Shown here in pieces: positions 16,177 to 26,512 of a stretch of 48,847 bases of DNA; the stretch's first letter is position 1, and the number at the start of each line of letters is the position of its first letter. A model generated the notes under the pieces. The model searched no databases. It saw nothing but the letters and a program-made list of their open reading frames with translations, and had not been told where the DNA came from. The stretch is taken from contig JAABRE010000037.1 in assembly GCA_011391125.1 (NCBI GenBank), positions 1 to 48,847 on the forward strand. The letters run 5' to 3'. Made by a program: the position numbers and the translations under genes. The stretch comes from Synechococcales cyanobacterium S06. GTDB lineage: Bacteria; Cyanobacteriota; Cyanobacteriia; Cyanobacteriales; JAABRE01.

Positions 16177-19100
16177 TTATGTGCTTTTTTTGTCAGGTTG
16201 CTTGTCCATTTTTTGCTGATGTAATTTTTCAATAGTCCCAAGCATTTTTTCAACACGTTTGGCAAAACTATGATTTTCTCTAATATATTGAGAAAATTTC
16301 CATCTTTTTTCCCGATGGGCCTCTTTTAAGTCCAGGGTTTCCTGCATCAGTTTAGGTAACTCGGAAGCAGAACTATAGGTAAGGATATGATCGCCAAATA
16401 CTTCGTCTAAACCTGATACTTGATCAGATACAATGGTAGCACCACAAGCGGCGGCATCAAAAAGTCGATTAGAAATAAAACCATAACGACTCATGGTGTC
16501 CCAGTGATCATTTAAGATCACATCAGCACGGGTGTAGTAACGTCGCAAAATCTCATTGGGTATATGTTCACCTTTGAGATAATCGGGGGAGATAAAGTAT
16601 TCCCAATTTGTACCATAAACATCAACCTTAATCCCAGACTCGAGGGCATCTTTGACAATTTTACGATAAACCTTGCGAGAATTACCGACAAACACCACCG
16701 AGCCAACTTCTTCTTCGCCTTCGGTGTCGGGGTAAAAAACATCAGGATCGGTGCATTGCAATAATGACTCCACGGGCACATTGATTCTTTTCTTTAAATC
16801 TTCAACGTAAGATAAAGAGGCCAGAAAAATATGGTCATATTGTTCATATTCATGGCTAGAAATCTTATCGGGATGACTAATATTCCACATTAAGTTGATA
16901 TTATAAGGTTTGGGTTTATATTCACTTAAACCACGCAAAACAAGAACCACATCATCACCATAATTTTGATAGGTATCCCATTCGGGTAAAATATCAATGC
17001 GTACCGAATGGCCTTTTCTTTCAAAAGCCCGTTTGATGGCCAAGGCAAAATGATAATCTCCCCATTCTTGGATGCCCTCCCAACGAGGAGCGCCAATTTT
17101 GATACTAAGGCGGAAAGTCGAACTCATTTTCGCTTGTAAAGACTTAAAGGCGGTATATGCCCTATGTTTATAGGTATGATGTTCATTAACAATGGTTTGT
17201 AATTTGCTCACCAGTGCGAGTCGTTTCGGTTCATTGGTTAAATATTCTCGCAAAAGTTGTTCTAAAGATTCTTGGGAATCAAATGTCGGTAGCAAACCAT
17301 CAAAGACATAGTCACTGCCCAATTTACCATTGGTAATCACTAAAGCTCCCGCACTGAGGGCATCAAAAACACGGGAATTGACGGAGCCCCATTCTTTGGT
17401 CACGATGTTAGCATCATCCACCACAATCTTGGTGGAAGCATATACTTTGGACATTTCCCGATAAGGAAGCGGACCACGGTAATATTTGTTAAATTTATCA
17501 AAGGTTTCCCAATTGTAACCATACAAAGCGAAATCAAAGGGTAAATTATCAGGTTCGAGAAAATCGACGATTTCTCGGGGTGAGTTCCAATAACTACCGG
17601 TAAAACAATAATCAGAGACAAATTCCGGTTCAAATTCAGCTTCTTGGAAACGTTGGTTATTAGTGGCAATGGGCATAAACACCACTGGTTTAGCCAATTC
17701 TTTTCCTAAATACTCAACCGCCCTTCGGGAAGAAGCCCAAATTAGATGATAGTCGCCAACCCAAGGCCTGGTAGTCAAGCGCTCAAACCAGTTTCGTATC
17801 CACATAATCTTGACTAAACTGGGTTTACAATTTTGCAATTCATTGAGATTGTAATCATCTCGCATGACGACAATTACATCTAAACTGCTCATGTCGTACC
17901 AGTTTTTATCTTTTTGAGATAAGTAAAAAACTTCCCAACCAAATTCTTCCACTAAATTTTCGCCCAATTCTAAAGCGGTAAAATAATCGCCAGCGGAAGC
18001 CTCTAAACTAGCTTCCGTCACTGCAAAACCGATGCGTAAAGGGGAACAAGTCCAGAATAACCCCTTGTCAAAGAAATCAGATAAATGACGGCGACGAACA
18101 TAATAACCAAAACGCTTTTCCATTTGTTGCTGATTATCTGACTGTCTTAAAGCAAAGGTTTTGGAGGGGTTATTAAATCTGGTTAAACCACGATGATGAA
18201 ACATGGCTAAATTGTTGGAACAAACAATGTTTTTCTTCAGTTCTCGTTGAAATGATAAACACAAGTCCACATCTTCATAGCCATAGAAGTAACCTTCATA
18301 AAAGCCGCCAACGGCCATAAATTCCTCGCGTTTACACATCATCGCGGCTCCAGTGGTACCTGGTACAAACCAAGCTGATGAATTGACTCCTAGTAAATGA
18401 GATGAATATCTAATATCAAAGGGACGAAATATTCTTTTTTGTTCATAAAAATTAAATTGAATACCTAAATGCTGTGTTGGTGGCAATGTGCGTTGATGAC
18501 TATCAATAATGTCGAGGAGTTTTACTCCCACAATACCCACGGTTTGATCTTGAGCTATGTTCACCAATTCGGGAATGATGTCCTGACAGAACATCATATC
18601 GTTATTGACGAAAAACAGCAGTGAAGCGTCGGTTTTTTGAGCCGCCAAATTATTCGACTCGGAAAAGGAATAATTACGATCTCTTGCGATAATTTTAACC
18701 GGTAAAGATTGAGACCAAAATTCACAAATTTTGACACTTTCATCCTGGGAATTGTGGTCAACTACGATAATTTCTACATTTTTATAAGTGTTATAAGTTT
18801 GAAAAGAAGCAAATAACTGATCTAAAACAAAAGCCCCATTTAAATTCAAGATAATTAAAGCAACTTTGGGGGAGTTGCGATTAACTAATTCCGGATCTTG
18901 ATATTTATACAAATTTTGCTCAATTAAATAGAAATGCTGGTTTTGATGATAATTTAGGTGTTTTTGACCAACAGAACCCACCCCAATGTCTATGGGTGAA
19001 TTTCTCAAATCTTTATTGGTTGCTCTTAATTTGACATTTACTGAGATTTTATTTTGGAAAATCAAGCTTTTAGGAATTTCGATCACAAAACCATAGTAAC

Positions 19101-21861
19101 CATTACTACTAAATTTGCTAGCTAAATCACCTCTATATTTGTTAGCTTTACAACTACTAATAAATTCATCATTGATATAAGCATCTAAGATTAAGGTTCG
19201 ATCGGGATTATGTTTATCTCTAGCCCAACCTACAATAAAATCAGAATCTGCTTTTTCAATACAACCATCATAAAAGGGAGAATTTTCATATTTATCTTCT
19301 CTTTTTAAACTGTTATAATATTTGTTTATATTATTTGATTTTTCTTTGAGTAATCTTATTTCGGTTCGTTTTTCGTTAATTATTTTTTGCAAAGATTGCA
19401 ATTGTAAATTTTCGGGATGTCTTTTTAAAGCTTGACAACATAAAAGAGCACTTTCTGATAATTTTTCTTGCTTGATTAAAATATTTAATAAACCGATAAA
19501 GCTAAAAGGATTTTTCTGGTCTTTGATAATGGCTAATTGAAATAAATTTATAGCTTCTTCCTCTTGACCTTCTTTAAAAAGAAGAACACCTAACTTAATA
19601 TAGGCCCAAGCTTCTTCAGGATCTAAACTAATACATTTTTGATAAAGGGCAATTGCTTCTTCTATTTTGCCATCTTTTTCTAAAGCTATGCCTAAATTAA
19701 GATAAGTTTTGACAAAAGGTGGAACAATGGCGATCGCTTTCTCCCAACAATTAATCGCTTCTTGATTTTTATTATTCTCTAATAAAATTTCCCCTAAACT
19801 AACCAGTATTTCGGCGTTTTCTGGATTAATTTCTAATCCTTTGTTATCGGTTTCTCTATAGTTGGAATTTTCTTTAATTTCTTCGCGATAATTATTAAAA
19901 GCTTCTTCTAATTCCTCTTGATATTGGTGTTGTAAAGTTTGGCTTATCTTTTCTTCTATTTTGGGCAGATCAGTTTCTAATTCCTGAGCTTTACCATAGG
20001 CATTGGCAGCTTCTTCCCATTTTTCTAATTTAACTAAGGCCTCGCCTAAATTATAATAAGACCAATGAAAATTCGGGTTAATTTCGATCGCTTTTTGGAA
20101 GGAATTAGCGGCTTCTTGATAATATTTTAATTTTAAACAAGCTTCGCCCAAGTTATGATGTGACCAAGAAAATTTGGGGTTAATTGTAATAGCTTGACGT
20201 AGGCATTCAACGGCTTTTTCCCAGTTTTCTTCTTGATTAAGGTAAAGATTCCCTAAATTATGATAGCCTTGCCAATTATTAGGATCAATTTTGAGTGCTT
20301 GAAAACAACAATTAAGGGCTTCTTGAAAATCCTGTTCTTGGCTATAAATTTCACTTAGATAGATATAGGATTGAGCATCATTGGGATTTTGCTTAATTCC
20401 TTGTTGAAAACATTGTTTTGCCTCGGTTAATTTTTGCTGTTTAATCAGAATTAATCCGATTTGATGATAAGCTAAGGAAAAGTCGATTTTTAGTTGAATG
20501 GCCTGCCGATAACAATTAAAGGATTCGGTGACTTGCCCGATTTTTAAGAAACTATTACCCAGATGATAATAATCGATTGGTTTAACGGTTTCTGGTTCTA
20601 ACTTATATGCCTGATACCAACAATTAGTCGCTAATTCTTGTTGGTCAGTTTGCTCATAAACCCTGGCTAAGTTCCGATATACAGCTGCTAAGTTAGGATT
20701 AATTTCTAAGGCTTTTTTATAGGAAGATATGGCCTCGTTCCATTGTTGTTTTTGAGCGTACAGACTGCCCAAATTAGCGCAGGATTCGGCGGAATTTGTT
20801 TCTTTTAAGCTGGTTAAATTTGCCTCATCACTTACAGGTTGTTTATTTAATTGATCGCTCTTAGTTTGCCCTTGAGAGGATAGGGTTTGTTCTAAATTTT
20901 CCCCTTTTTTATTAACAGTTTCACTCGCTTTTTTTGATTGTAAGATGATCAGGTTACGATAACATTCGCTGGCCTGTTCTAATTCCCCTTGTTGCTGTAA
21001 TATTTTGGCTAATTCTTGATAAGCTTCCAGAAAATCGGGTTGATATTCGATTGCTTTACGTAAGCATAAAATGGCCGGATTTATTTGATTTTGTCTTAAT
21101 AAATAATTAGCAATTGTGTAATATTCTTCGGAACTTGTTTTTTCTGGTTCAATCAGGGAAGCTTGATAAGTTGCTTGAATTGCCGGTTCAATTTGACCAG
21201 TTTCTTTCAATATTTTGGCGATATTACGATAGACTGCGGCTAATTTTGGGTTAAAATTAACGGCTTTTTCATAATTATTTAAGGCTGCTTGCCAATCTTT
21301 TTGTTTGGCATAAATACTACCCACATTTGCATAAACTTCGGCAAAATCTGGCTTGATTTCTAAGGCTTTTTGATATAAATTTAAGGCCTGTTCATTTTGC
21401 CCTATTTGTTGCAAAGTATTACCAAATATTTTATAACCTTGGGCAAAATTAGGGTTAATTTCTAATATTTTTTGACATAAAATTATGGTTTGTTGCCAAT
21501 TTTTTTGCTGATAAAAAGATTCAGCTTGGTTAAATAATTCTTGTTCAGTACCAATTTCGGTTCTCTTTTGAGTTGTTTCTGTTACTAAAATATTTTGATT
21601 TATAATTTCTGTCTGCTTCGGTAAAGTATTAATTGTAATAGCTTGCTGATAATAATAAATTGCTTCCGTTAAATTACCTTGTTTTTTAAAAGCTTCAGCC
21701 AATTTTTGGGTTATTTGATAATTATTCGGCTCTACATTAAGTATTTGACGGTAATAGGCGATCGCCTCATCAAGTTGTCCTGTTTCTTCTAAAAATTTTC
21801 CTTGTTCAATGAAGTTTAAGATTTCTTTTTCCATGGCGATTTCTGGATTAGAGTTAGACAT
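16177..21861 (-). CDS. Giant TPR protein with three glycosyltransferase domains (GT2 and two CgeB-like)
   Basis: A 1894-residue cytoplasmic polyprotein. About 1-830: more than 15 TPR units (typical AIxxYxxALxIxPxxAxxYxNLG spacing). About 865-970: the beta-rich VGWARD module shared with the GT29-like protein. About 997-1240: a GT2 (GT-A fold) domain with VALIILNLNGAFVLDQLFAS, IIVVDHNSQD and FFVNNDMMF as the metal-binding DxD equivalent, then VPGTTGAAMMCKREEF and GYEDVDLCL. About 1275-1560 and about 1583-1880: two CgeB/GT-B type transferases, each with a SRVFDALSAGALVITNG or NRLFDAAACGATIVSDQ motif. Three catalytic modules on one chain suggest processive building of a glycan. First gene of the minus-strand glycan locus. 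Modules are clear; sugar and acceptor are not known. Confidence 0.88.
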   Translation of the reverse strand: MSNSNPEIAMEKEILNFIEQGKFLEETGQLDEAIAYYRQILNVEPNNYQITQKLAEAFKKQGNLTEAIYYYQQAITINTLPKQTEIINQNILVTETTQKRTEIGTEQELFNQAESFYQQKNWQQTIILCQKILEINPNFAQGYKIFGNTLQQIGQNEQALNLYQKALEIKPDFAEVYANVGSIYAKQKDWQAALNNYEKAVNFNPKLAAVYRNIAKILKETGQIEPAIQATYQASLIEPEKTSSEEYYTIANYLLRQNQINPAILCLRKAIEYQPDFLEAYQELAKILQQQGELEQASECYRNLIILQSKKASETVNKKGENLEQTLSSQGQTKSDQLNKQPVSDEANLTSLKETNSAESCANLGSLYAQKQQWNEAISSYKKALEINPNLAAVYRNLARVYEQTDQQELATNCWYQAYKLEPETVKPIDYYHLGNSFLKIGQVTESFNCYRQAIQLKIDFSLAYHQIGLILIKQQKLTEAKQCFQQGIKQNPNDAQSYIYLSEIYSQEQDFQEALNCCFQALKIDPNNWQGYHNLGNLYLNQEENWEKAVECLRQAITINPKFSWSHHNLGEACLKLKYYQEAANSFQKAIEINPNFHWSYYNLGEALVKLEKWEEAANAYGKAQELETDLPKIEEKISQTLQHQYQEELEEAFNNYREEIKENSNYRETDNKGLEINPENAEILVSLGEILLENNKNQEAINCWEKAIAIVPPFVKTYLNLGIALEKDGKIEEAIALYQKCISLDPEEAWAYIKLGVLLFKEGQEEEAINLFQLAIIKDQKNPFSFIGLLNILIKQEKLSESALLCCQALKRHPENLQLQSLQKIINEKRTEIRLLKEKSNNINKYYNSLKREDKYENSPFYDGCIEKADSDFIVGWARDKHNPDRTLILDAYINDEFISSCKANKYRGDLASKFSSNGYYGFVIEIPKSLIFQNKISVNVKLRATNKDLRNSPIDIGVGSVGQKHLNYHQNQHFYLIEQNLYKYQDPELVNRNSPKVALIILNLNGAFVLDQLFASFQTYNTYKNVEIIVVDHNSQDESVKICEFWSQSLPVKIIARDRNYSFSESNNLAAQKTDASLLFFVNNDMMFCQDIIPELVNIAQDQTVGIVGVKLLDIIDSHQRTLPPTQHLGIQFNFYEQKRIFRPFDIRYSSHLLGVNSSAWFVPGTTGAAMMCKREEFMAVGGFYEGYFYGYEDVDLCLSFQRELKKNIVCSNNLAMFHHRGLTRFNNPSKTFALRQSDNQQQMEKRFGYYVRRRHLSDFFDKGLFWTCSPLRIGFAVTEASLEASAGDYFTALELGENLVEEFGWEVFYLSQKDKNWYDMSSLDVIVVMRDDYNLNELQNCKPSLVKIMWIRNWFERLTTRPWVGDYHLIWASSRRAVEYLGKELAKPVVFMPIATNNQRFQEAEFEPEFVSDYCFTGSYWNSPREIVDFLEPDNLPFDFALYGYNWETFDKFNKYYRGPLPYREMSKVYASTKIVVDDANIVTKEWGSVNSRVFDALSAGALVITNGKLGSDYVFDGLLPTFDSQESLEQLLREYLTNEPKRLALVSKLQTIVNEHHTYKHRAYTAFKSLQAKMSSTFRLSIKIGAPRWEGIQEWGDYHFALAIKRAFERKGHSVRIDILPEWDTYQNYGDDVVLVLRGLSEYKPKPYNINLMWNISHPDKISSHEYEQYDHIFLASLSYVEDLKKRINVPVESLLQCTDPDVFYPDTEGEEEVGSVVFVGNSRKVYRKIVKDALESGIKVDVYGTNWEYFISPDYLKGEHIPNEILRRYYTRADVILNDHWDTMSRYGFISNRLFDAAACGATIVSDQVSGLDEVFGDHILTYSSASELPKLMQETLDLKEAHREKRWKFSQYIRENHSFAKRVEKMLGTIEKLHQQKMDKQPDKKST

Positions 21862-21915
21862 CTTTTTTAGTAATTGAATTATGTTTTAAGAGCTGAATTA
21901 AATGTATGCTGAAAG

Positions 21916-22226
21916 TTAAAAGTCGGCTTTGTCAACCCAATAGGCTAAACTTACCAATAAAGCACATAAGATGGTAAGTCCTAATAATATGGCCACCAAT
22001 ACAGTAAGTCCAGCGGAATACAAAGCAAACAACATAGCGAAGTAAGGAATACTAATGAGTAAAACAACAAAAACGTATTTTTTAGCAGTCCAATCGTTGG
22101 TATCATAGCTTCCAATTTTAATACTTCCGCGACCTCGAGCAGCTTTGGGTGTTGGATCAGAGACACCTTCTGTTTTTATATACCCCCGGCCTACTTGCTT
22201 ATCTATTCCCTTTTTTTTTTTGCCAT
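21916..22226 (-). CDS. Small two-helix membrane protein; start lies in an A11 tract
   Basis: Encodes about 100 residues: a basic N-terminus, then GRGYIKTEGVSDPTPKAARG, then two membrane helices (about YVFVVLLISIPYFAMLFALY and LTVLVAILLGLTILCALLVS). I do not recognise a family. The natural-looking start is ATG at 22224-22226 (ATG GCA then A-run), but with the 11 A residues present that frame stops after eight codons. The main frame is entered only from a TTG at 22245, or if the run has 12 A residues, which would give MAKKKKGIDKQVGRG. This points to a sequencing error, transcriptional slippage or an authentic TTG start. End coordinate given for the ATG reading; the TTG form would end at 22245. 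No operon partner. Confidence 0.65.
22211..22221 (-). other. Homopolymer of 11 A (minus strand) at a gene start
   Basis: An uninterrupted T11 on the plus strand sits five codons or fewer after a candidate ATG on the minus strand. One base more would put ATG 22226 in frame with the membrane protein gene. Confidence 0.85.
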
Positions 22227-22486
22227 CAATAAAGTACCGATTCAATAATATAATTAAACAACATATAGAGTAATAACTGGCATTTATTTTATAATAAAAA
22301 GGCTTTTAAATTTAAGGAATAATTTTAAAATGTAAACATTGAATATTTTGGATTGATAATTTTTAAATTGATCTTTAAATTAAGCTAAAATAGATAATCA
22401 TACAGAGTATTTATTTCAACTTAACCGGTAAATTTCCTTGATTGAATATTATAATTTAAGTTAAATAAACTACAAGGATTAAACAA

Positions 22487-23728
22487 ATGAAAGTTATACT
22501 AAAACCACTTTTAAGTGATCTCCACTTAGATAGTAACCAAACGAATACTCAACGTCAATTATCTATTTCTGTTCAAGCTATTTCTGAATTAGAGGAAAGT
22601 CATTTACCCTTAAATTTGTGTTTAATTTTGGATCATAGTGGTTCAATGCAGGGAAAACCACTAGAAACGGTAAAAAAAGCCGCTATTTCTATCATCGAAA
22701 AATTAAGCTCCCATGACAATCTCTCGATTATTGTTTTTGATCATCGTGCCAAAGTATTATTTCCCAATCAGCTTGTAACGGATAAAATAGATATTATCAA
22801 AAGGTTGCAAATGCTAGAAGCTGATGGAGGTACAGCCATTGACGAAGGGTTAAAGGTGGGAATTCAAGAAATAGCTAAAGGAGCGAAAAATACGGTTAAA
22901 CAAATTTTCCTGTTAACTGACGGAGAAAATGAACACGGAGATAATCAACGATGTTTAAAATTATCCCAACTCGCTTCCGAATATAATATAACTTTAAATA
23001 CCCTAGGTTTTGGCGCTCATTGGAATCAAGATATTTTGGAAAAAATTGCGGATTTAGGAAGTGGTAATTTATCTTATATCGAAAAATCAGAAGATGCATT
23101 GGCTAAATTTAACCAATTATTTGATCGCATCCAATCAGTGGGTTTAACTAATGCCTATTTAAACTTAGAATTAGCGCCACAAGTACGTTTGGCAGAAATA
23201 AAACCGATCGCCCAAGTCGCTCCAGAAACGATAGAATTAAGTTATATTCAAGGGGAAAATGGTTTACAAGTGCGTTTAGGAGACCTAATGAAAGGAACTC
23301 CACGATCAATTTTAGTTAACTTATATATTGGTCAATTAACAATAGGAAATCAAACCATTGCCAAGGTACAAATTAAATATGATAACCCGTCTGAAAATCA
23401 ACAGGGTTTAATTTCCGAGAAAATCCCCGTCAATGTGGAAGTACAACCGCAATATCAGCCGCAACAGGATCAAACGGTACAAAAATCAATTTTAGCCTTA
23501 GCGAAATATCGTCAAACCCAGATTGCCGAGGCCAAATTGGCACAAGGTGACACAAAAAGCGCCGCTACGATGTTACAAACAGCGGCCAAAACGGCTTTAC
23601 AAATGGGAGATACCAGTGGAGCAACGGTCTTACAACATAGTGCTACAGTCTTACAAACACAAGGAGAATTAAGTGAAATCGAGAAAAAACGCACTCGTAT
23701 TGCTTCTAAAACAATTATTTCTAATTAA
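22487..23728 (+). CDS. VWA (von Willebrand factor type A) domain protein
   Basis: A 413-residue protein whose VWA domain spans about 40-225. The MIDAS metal site is complete: DHSGS at 49-53, Thr in DGGTAIDEG, Asp in LLTDGENEHGD. A beta-rich region follows (about 230-325). The C-terminal helices (about 340-413: QIAEAKLAQGDTKSAATMLQ) are typical of bacterial VWA proteins related to YfbK/batA-like and cyanobacterial 'VWA domain-containing protein'. No signal peptide or membrane helix, so it is probably a cytosolic scaffold. It stands alone, 241 bp from the divergent membrane-protein gene; I see nothing recognisable in that AT-rich gap. It is followed by a good hairpin. Confidence 0.85.
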   Translation: MKVILKPLLSDLHLDSNQTNTQRQLSISVQAISELEESHLPLNLCLILDHSGSMQGKPLETVKKAAISIIEKLSSHDNLSIIVFDHRAKVLFPNQLVTDKIDIIKRLQMLEADGGTAIDEGLKVGIQEIAKGAKNTVKQIFLLTDGENEHGDNQRCLKLSQLASEYNITLNTLGFGAHWNQDILEKIADLGSGNLSYIEKSEDALAKFNQLFDRIQSVGLTNAYLNLELAPQVRLAEIKPIAQVAPETIELSYIQGENGLQVRLGDLMKGTPRSILVNLYIGQLTIGNQTIAKVQIKYDNPSENQQGLISEKIPVNVEVQPQYQPQQDQTVQKSILALAKYRQTQIAEAKLAQGDTKSAATMLQTAAKTALQMGDTSGATVLQHSATVLQTQGELSEIEKKRTRIASKTIISN

Positions 23729-23731
23729 AAA

Positions 23732-23754
23732 TAAAGTGGGTATTTCCCACTTTA
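23732..23754 (+). terminator. Hairpin terminator after the VWA gene
   Basis: TAAAGTGGG, five-base loop TATTT, CCCACTTTA: a perfect 9-bp stem 3 bp after the stop codon. An A-rich 5' side and AAAA after the stem fit a rho-independent-like terminator, though the T-run is short. Confidence 0.6.
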
Positions 23755-23759
23755 AAAGA

Positions 23760-24036
23760 TATAGCAATCCTAGATAAGTTGTATTATTTTAAATTCTTAA
23801 AACCTTACTGTAGAGACCGGTACGACGGCCACGTCTCTACCACAACCTATTTAGGATGGCGTTGCATAGTTGCGAGATGATTTGATATTTATTCTCAATG
23901 TAGGGGTAGGTCTTGTGCCTACCCTGTCCCTACCCGATCAGGGTTTCGGGGGGCCACCATGTAGGGGTAGGTCTTGTGCCTACCCTGCCCCTACAATTTC
24001 ATCTTAGAGTTATGCAACGCCTTTAGGATTGCTATA
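23760..24036. repeat. 277-bp MITE-like element with nested inverted repeats
   Basis: This fills the 315-bp gap between the VWA and clpC genes. Outer terminal repeats TATAGCAATCCT (23760-23771) and AGGATTGCTATA (24025-24036) are exact inverses. Inside is a second pair, GGCGTTGCATA (23858-23868) and TATGCAACGCC (24011-24021). A hairpin pair GTAGAGAC...GTCTCTAC lies at about 23810-23841. A 34-bp hairpin-forming unit, built on GTAGGGGTAGG and CCTACCCTG, occurs twice as direct repeats (23900-23933 and 23961-23994). No coding frame; probably a non-autonomous element with another inserted in it. Confidence 0.75.
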
Positions 24037-24043
24037 AATTTAA

Positions 24044-26512
24044 TTAGTCTCCAGCCTTGACTAAAACGGGTTGTTTTTTCTCAGCACTGCTAACAATTAC
24101 CTTGTTATCTTCACCAATATCCACTAAAGCTGTGTCTCCATCGCCCACACGACCAGTGAGGATTTCCTCAGCAAGCACATCTTCTAAAAGACGCATAATT
24201 GCGCGACGGAGAGGTCTTGCACCGTAGGCAGGATTGTAGCCTTCTTCTACTAAGCGTTCCTTAAATTTATCGGTAACTTGGAGGGTAATTTTCTGTTCAG
24301 TAAGACGTTTAAAGACTTCTTTGAGCAGAATTTCGGAGATTTCCTTGACTTCCTCTTTGTTAAGTTGACGGAAGACAATAATTTCATCCAAACGATTGAG
24401 AAATTCAGGACGGAAATATTGCTTCAATTCCTCATTAACTAAGGAACGAATGCGGTTATAGGTAGATTCGGCGGCATCTTCAGCAAACTCAAAACCCAAA
24501 CCTCCGCCTCCTTTTTCAATGACTTTTGAACCGATGTTAGAAGTCATGATCAGGAGTGTATTTTTAAAGTCAACGGTGCGTCCTTTGGCGTCGGTTAAAC
24601 GACCATCTTCTAAAATTTGCAGCAGCATATTGAAGATGTCAGGGTGTGCTTTTTCGATTTCGTCGAACAGAACCACGGTATAAGGACGACGACGCACTGC
24701 TTCGGTAAGTTGACCACCTTCGTTATAACCCACATAACCAGGAGGTGAACCGATTAATTTGGAAACGGTGTGACGTTCCATATATTCGGACATATCCAAG
24801 CGAATCATCGCGTCTTCTGAACCGAAGAAATAGGTGGCCAGTGCTTTGGTTAACTCGGTTTTACCCACTCCGGTAGGTCCAGAGAAGATGAAACTGGCAA
24901 TGGGACGATTAGGATTTTTCAGTCCAACTCTAGCCCGACGGATGGCACGAGAAACGGCTTTTACGGCTTCTTCTTGACCGATAATCCGTTGATGGAGGGT
25001 ATCTTCCATGTGCATGAGTTTTTCGGATTCGCTTTCGGTAATCTTGTTAACGGGAACACCGGTCCAAGAAGAGACAATGTGGGCTATTTCTTCTGAGTCA
25101 ACTACCGCATCAATTTGTCCCGAATTTTTCACTTTAGCCGAGGCCAGATTGCGAATTTCGGTTTTGATTTCCATTTCCCGATCGCGGAATTGACCTGCTT
25201 TGTCAAAGTCCTGGGACCTGACTGCTTCATCTTTTTGTTTGAGAACTTGACGTAATTCCTTGTCTAATTCCTTCGCTTCGGGAGGTAATTGGGAATTCAT
25301 TAAACGCACCCGAGAACCAGCTTCGTCAATCAAGTCGATCGCCTTGTCAGGTAAGAAGCGATCGGAAATATAGCGATCTGAAAGCTGGGCTGCGGCGATT
25401 AAAGCTTCATCTAAGATTTTCAGTTTGTGGTGTTGTTCATAACGTTCCCGCAAACCGTAGAGAATTTCGATGGTTTCTTCTACCGAAGGTTCACCGACCA
25501 TCACGGGTTGAAAACGACGTTCTAAAGCAGCGTCACGTTCAATATGCTTGCGGTATTCATCCAAAGTGGTTGCACCGATACATTGAAGTTCCCCTCTGGC
25601 CAAAGCTGGTTTGAGGATATTCGCTGCATCGATCGCCCCTTCAGCAGCACCAGCACCAATTAAAGTGTGTACCTCATCAATAACCAGGACGACGTTGCCA
25701 GCTTGGCGAATTTCATCCATAATTTTTTTAAGACGTTCCTCAAATTCGCCGCGATATTTAGTACCGGCCACCAATAAACCAATGTCGAGGGTGACAACGC
25801 GTTTGTCTTCGAGAATATCGGGAATATCGTTGTTAGCGATACGTTGGGCGAGACCTTCGGCAATGGCTGTTTTACCAACGCCCGGTTCACCGATTAAAAC
25901 GGGGTTATTTTTGGTACGACGACCGAGAATTTGAATAACGCGTTCAATTTCCTTAGCACGGCCGACCACGGGGTCTAACTTACCTTCAGCTGCTAAAATA
26001 GTTAAATTCGAGCCAAATTCATCCAAAGTCGGGGTTTTATTGCGTCCAGAGGAGACATTACCAGCTCCAACTTCGGCAGTTTCACCCAGCATTCTGATTA
26101 CTTGGGTACGAACTTTAGAGAGGTCAACACCGAGGTTTTCCAGGACTCTAGCGGCAACACCTTCACCTTCGCGAATTAAACCGAGAAGTAGGTGTTCTGT
26201 ACCAATATAATTGTGGCCCAGTTGGCGCGCTTCTTCGAGGGAAAGTTCCAAAACCCTTTTCGCTCTAGGAGTAAAGGGAATTTCCACTGCGACAAAACCT
26301 GAACCACGACCGATAATTTTTTCAACTTCAATGCGAGCATCCTTGAGGTTTACACCCATGGACTTGAGGACTTTGGCTGCTACGCCCGTGCCTTCACCAA
26401 TCAACCCTAAGAGGATTTGTTCAGTCCCGACAAAGTTATGTCCGAGACGACGGGCCTCTTCTTGGGCTAACATAATCACTTTTATAGCCTTTTCTGTAAA
26501 GCGTTCAAACAT
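24044..26512 (-). CDS. clpC: ClpC-type ATP-dependent Clp protease ATPase subunit
   Basis: HSP100 unfoldase that feeds substrates to ClpP/ClpR in the cytosol; essential in most cyanobacteria and close to chloroplast ClpC. At 822 residues it is full length. Residues 1-150 hold the duplicated Clp-N repeat ([16 protein letters not shown] and [16 protein letters not shown]). The first AAA+ domain has [15 protein letters not shown] and [13 protein letters not shown] UvrB/UvrC-like middle segment (about 425-460) carries [16 protein letters not shown]. The second AAA+ domain has [15 protein letters not shown] and [14 protein letters not shown] ClpP-binding loop is expected between these and the C-terminal D2-small domain. 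Monocistronic; upstream repeats at 26745-26823. Confidence 0.97.
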   Translation of the reverse strand: MFERFTEKAIKVIMLAQEEARRLGHNFVGTEQILLGLIGEGTGVAAKVLKSMGVNLKDARIEVEKIIGRGSGFVAVEIPFTPRAKRVLELSLEEARQLGHNYIGTEHLLLGLIREGEGVAARVLENLGVDLSKVRTQVIRMLGETAEVGAGNVSSGRNKTPTLDEFGSNLTILAAEGKLDPVVGRAKEIERVIQILGRRTKNNPVLIGEPGVGKTAIAEGLAQRIANNDIPDILEDKRVVTLDIGLLVAGTKYRGEFEERLKKIMDEIRQAGNVVLVIDEVHTLIGAGAAEGAIDAANILKPALARGELQCIGATTLDEYRKHIERDAALERRFQPVMVGEPSVEETIEILYGLRERYEQHHKLKILDEALIAAAQLSDRYISDRFLPDKAIDLIDEAGSRVRLMNSQLPPEAKELDKELRQVLKQKDEAVRSQDFDKAGQFRDREMEIKTEIRNLASAKVKNSGQIDAVVDSEEIAHIVSSWTGVPVNKITESESEKLMHMEDTLHQRIIGQEEAVKAVSRAIRRARVGLKNPNRPIASFIFSGPTGVGKTELTKALATYFFGSEDAMIRLDMSEYMERHTVSKLIGSPPGYVGYNEGGQLTEAVRRRPYTVVLFDEIEKAHPDIFNMLLQILEDGRLTDAKGRTVDFKNTLLIMTSNIGSKVIEKGGGGLGFEFAEDAAESTYNRIRSLVNEELKQYFRPEFLNRLDEIIVFRQLNKEEVKEISEILLKEVFKRLTEQKITLQVTDKFKERLVEEGYNPAYGARPLRRAIMRLLEDVLAEEILTGRVGDGDTALVDIGEDNKVIVSSAEKKQPVLVKAGD

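Noticed and set aside
15471-16265. Longer start for the methyltransferase at 16265
   Set aside because: It overlaps the upstream coding sequence by 89 bp, while ATG 16136 has an AGGAG site and matches where the family begins.
25611-25934. 107-codon plus-strand frame inside clpC
   Set aside because: Antisense to the highly conserved first AAA+ domain of ClpC.
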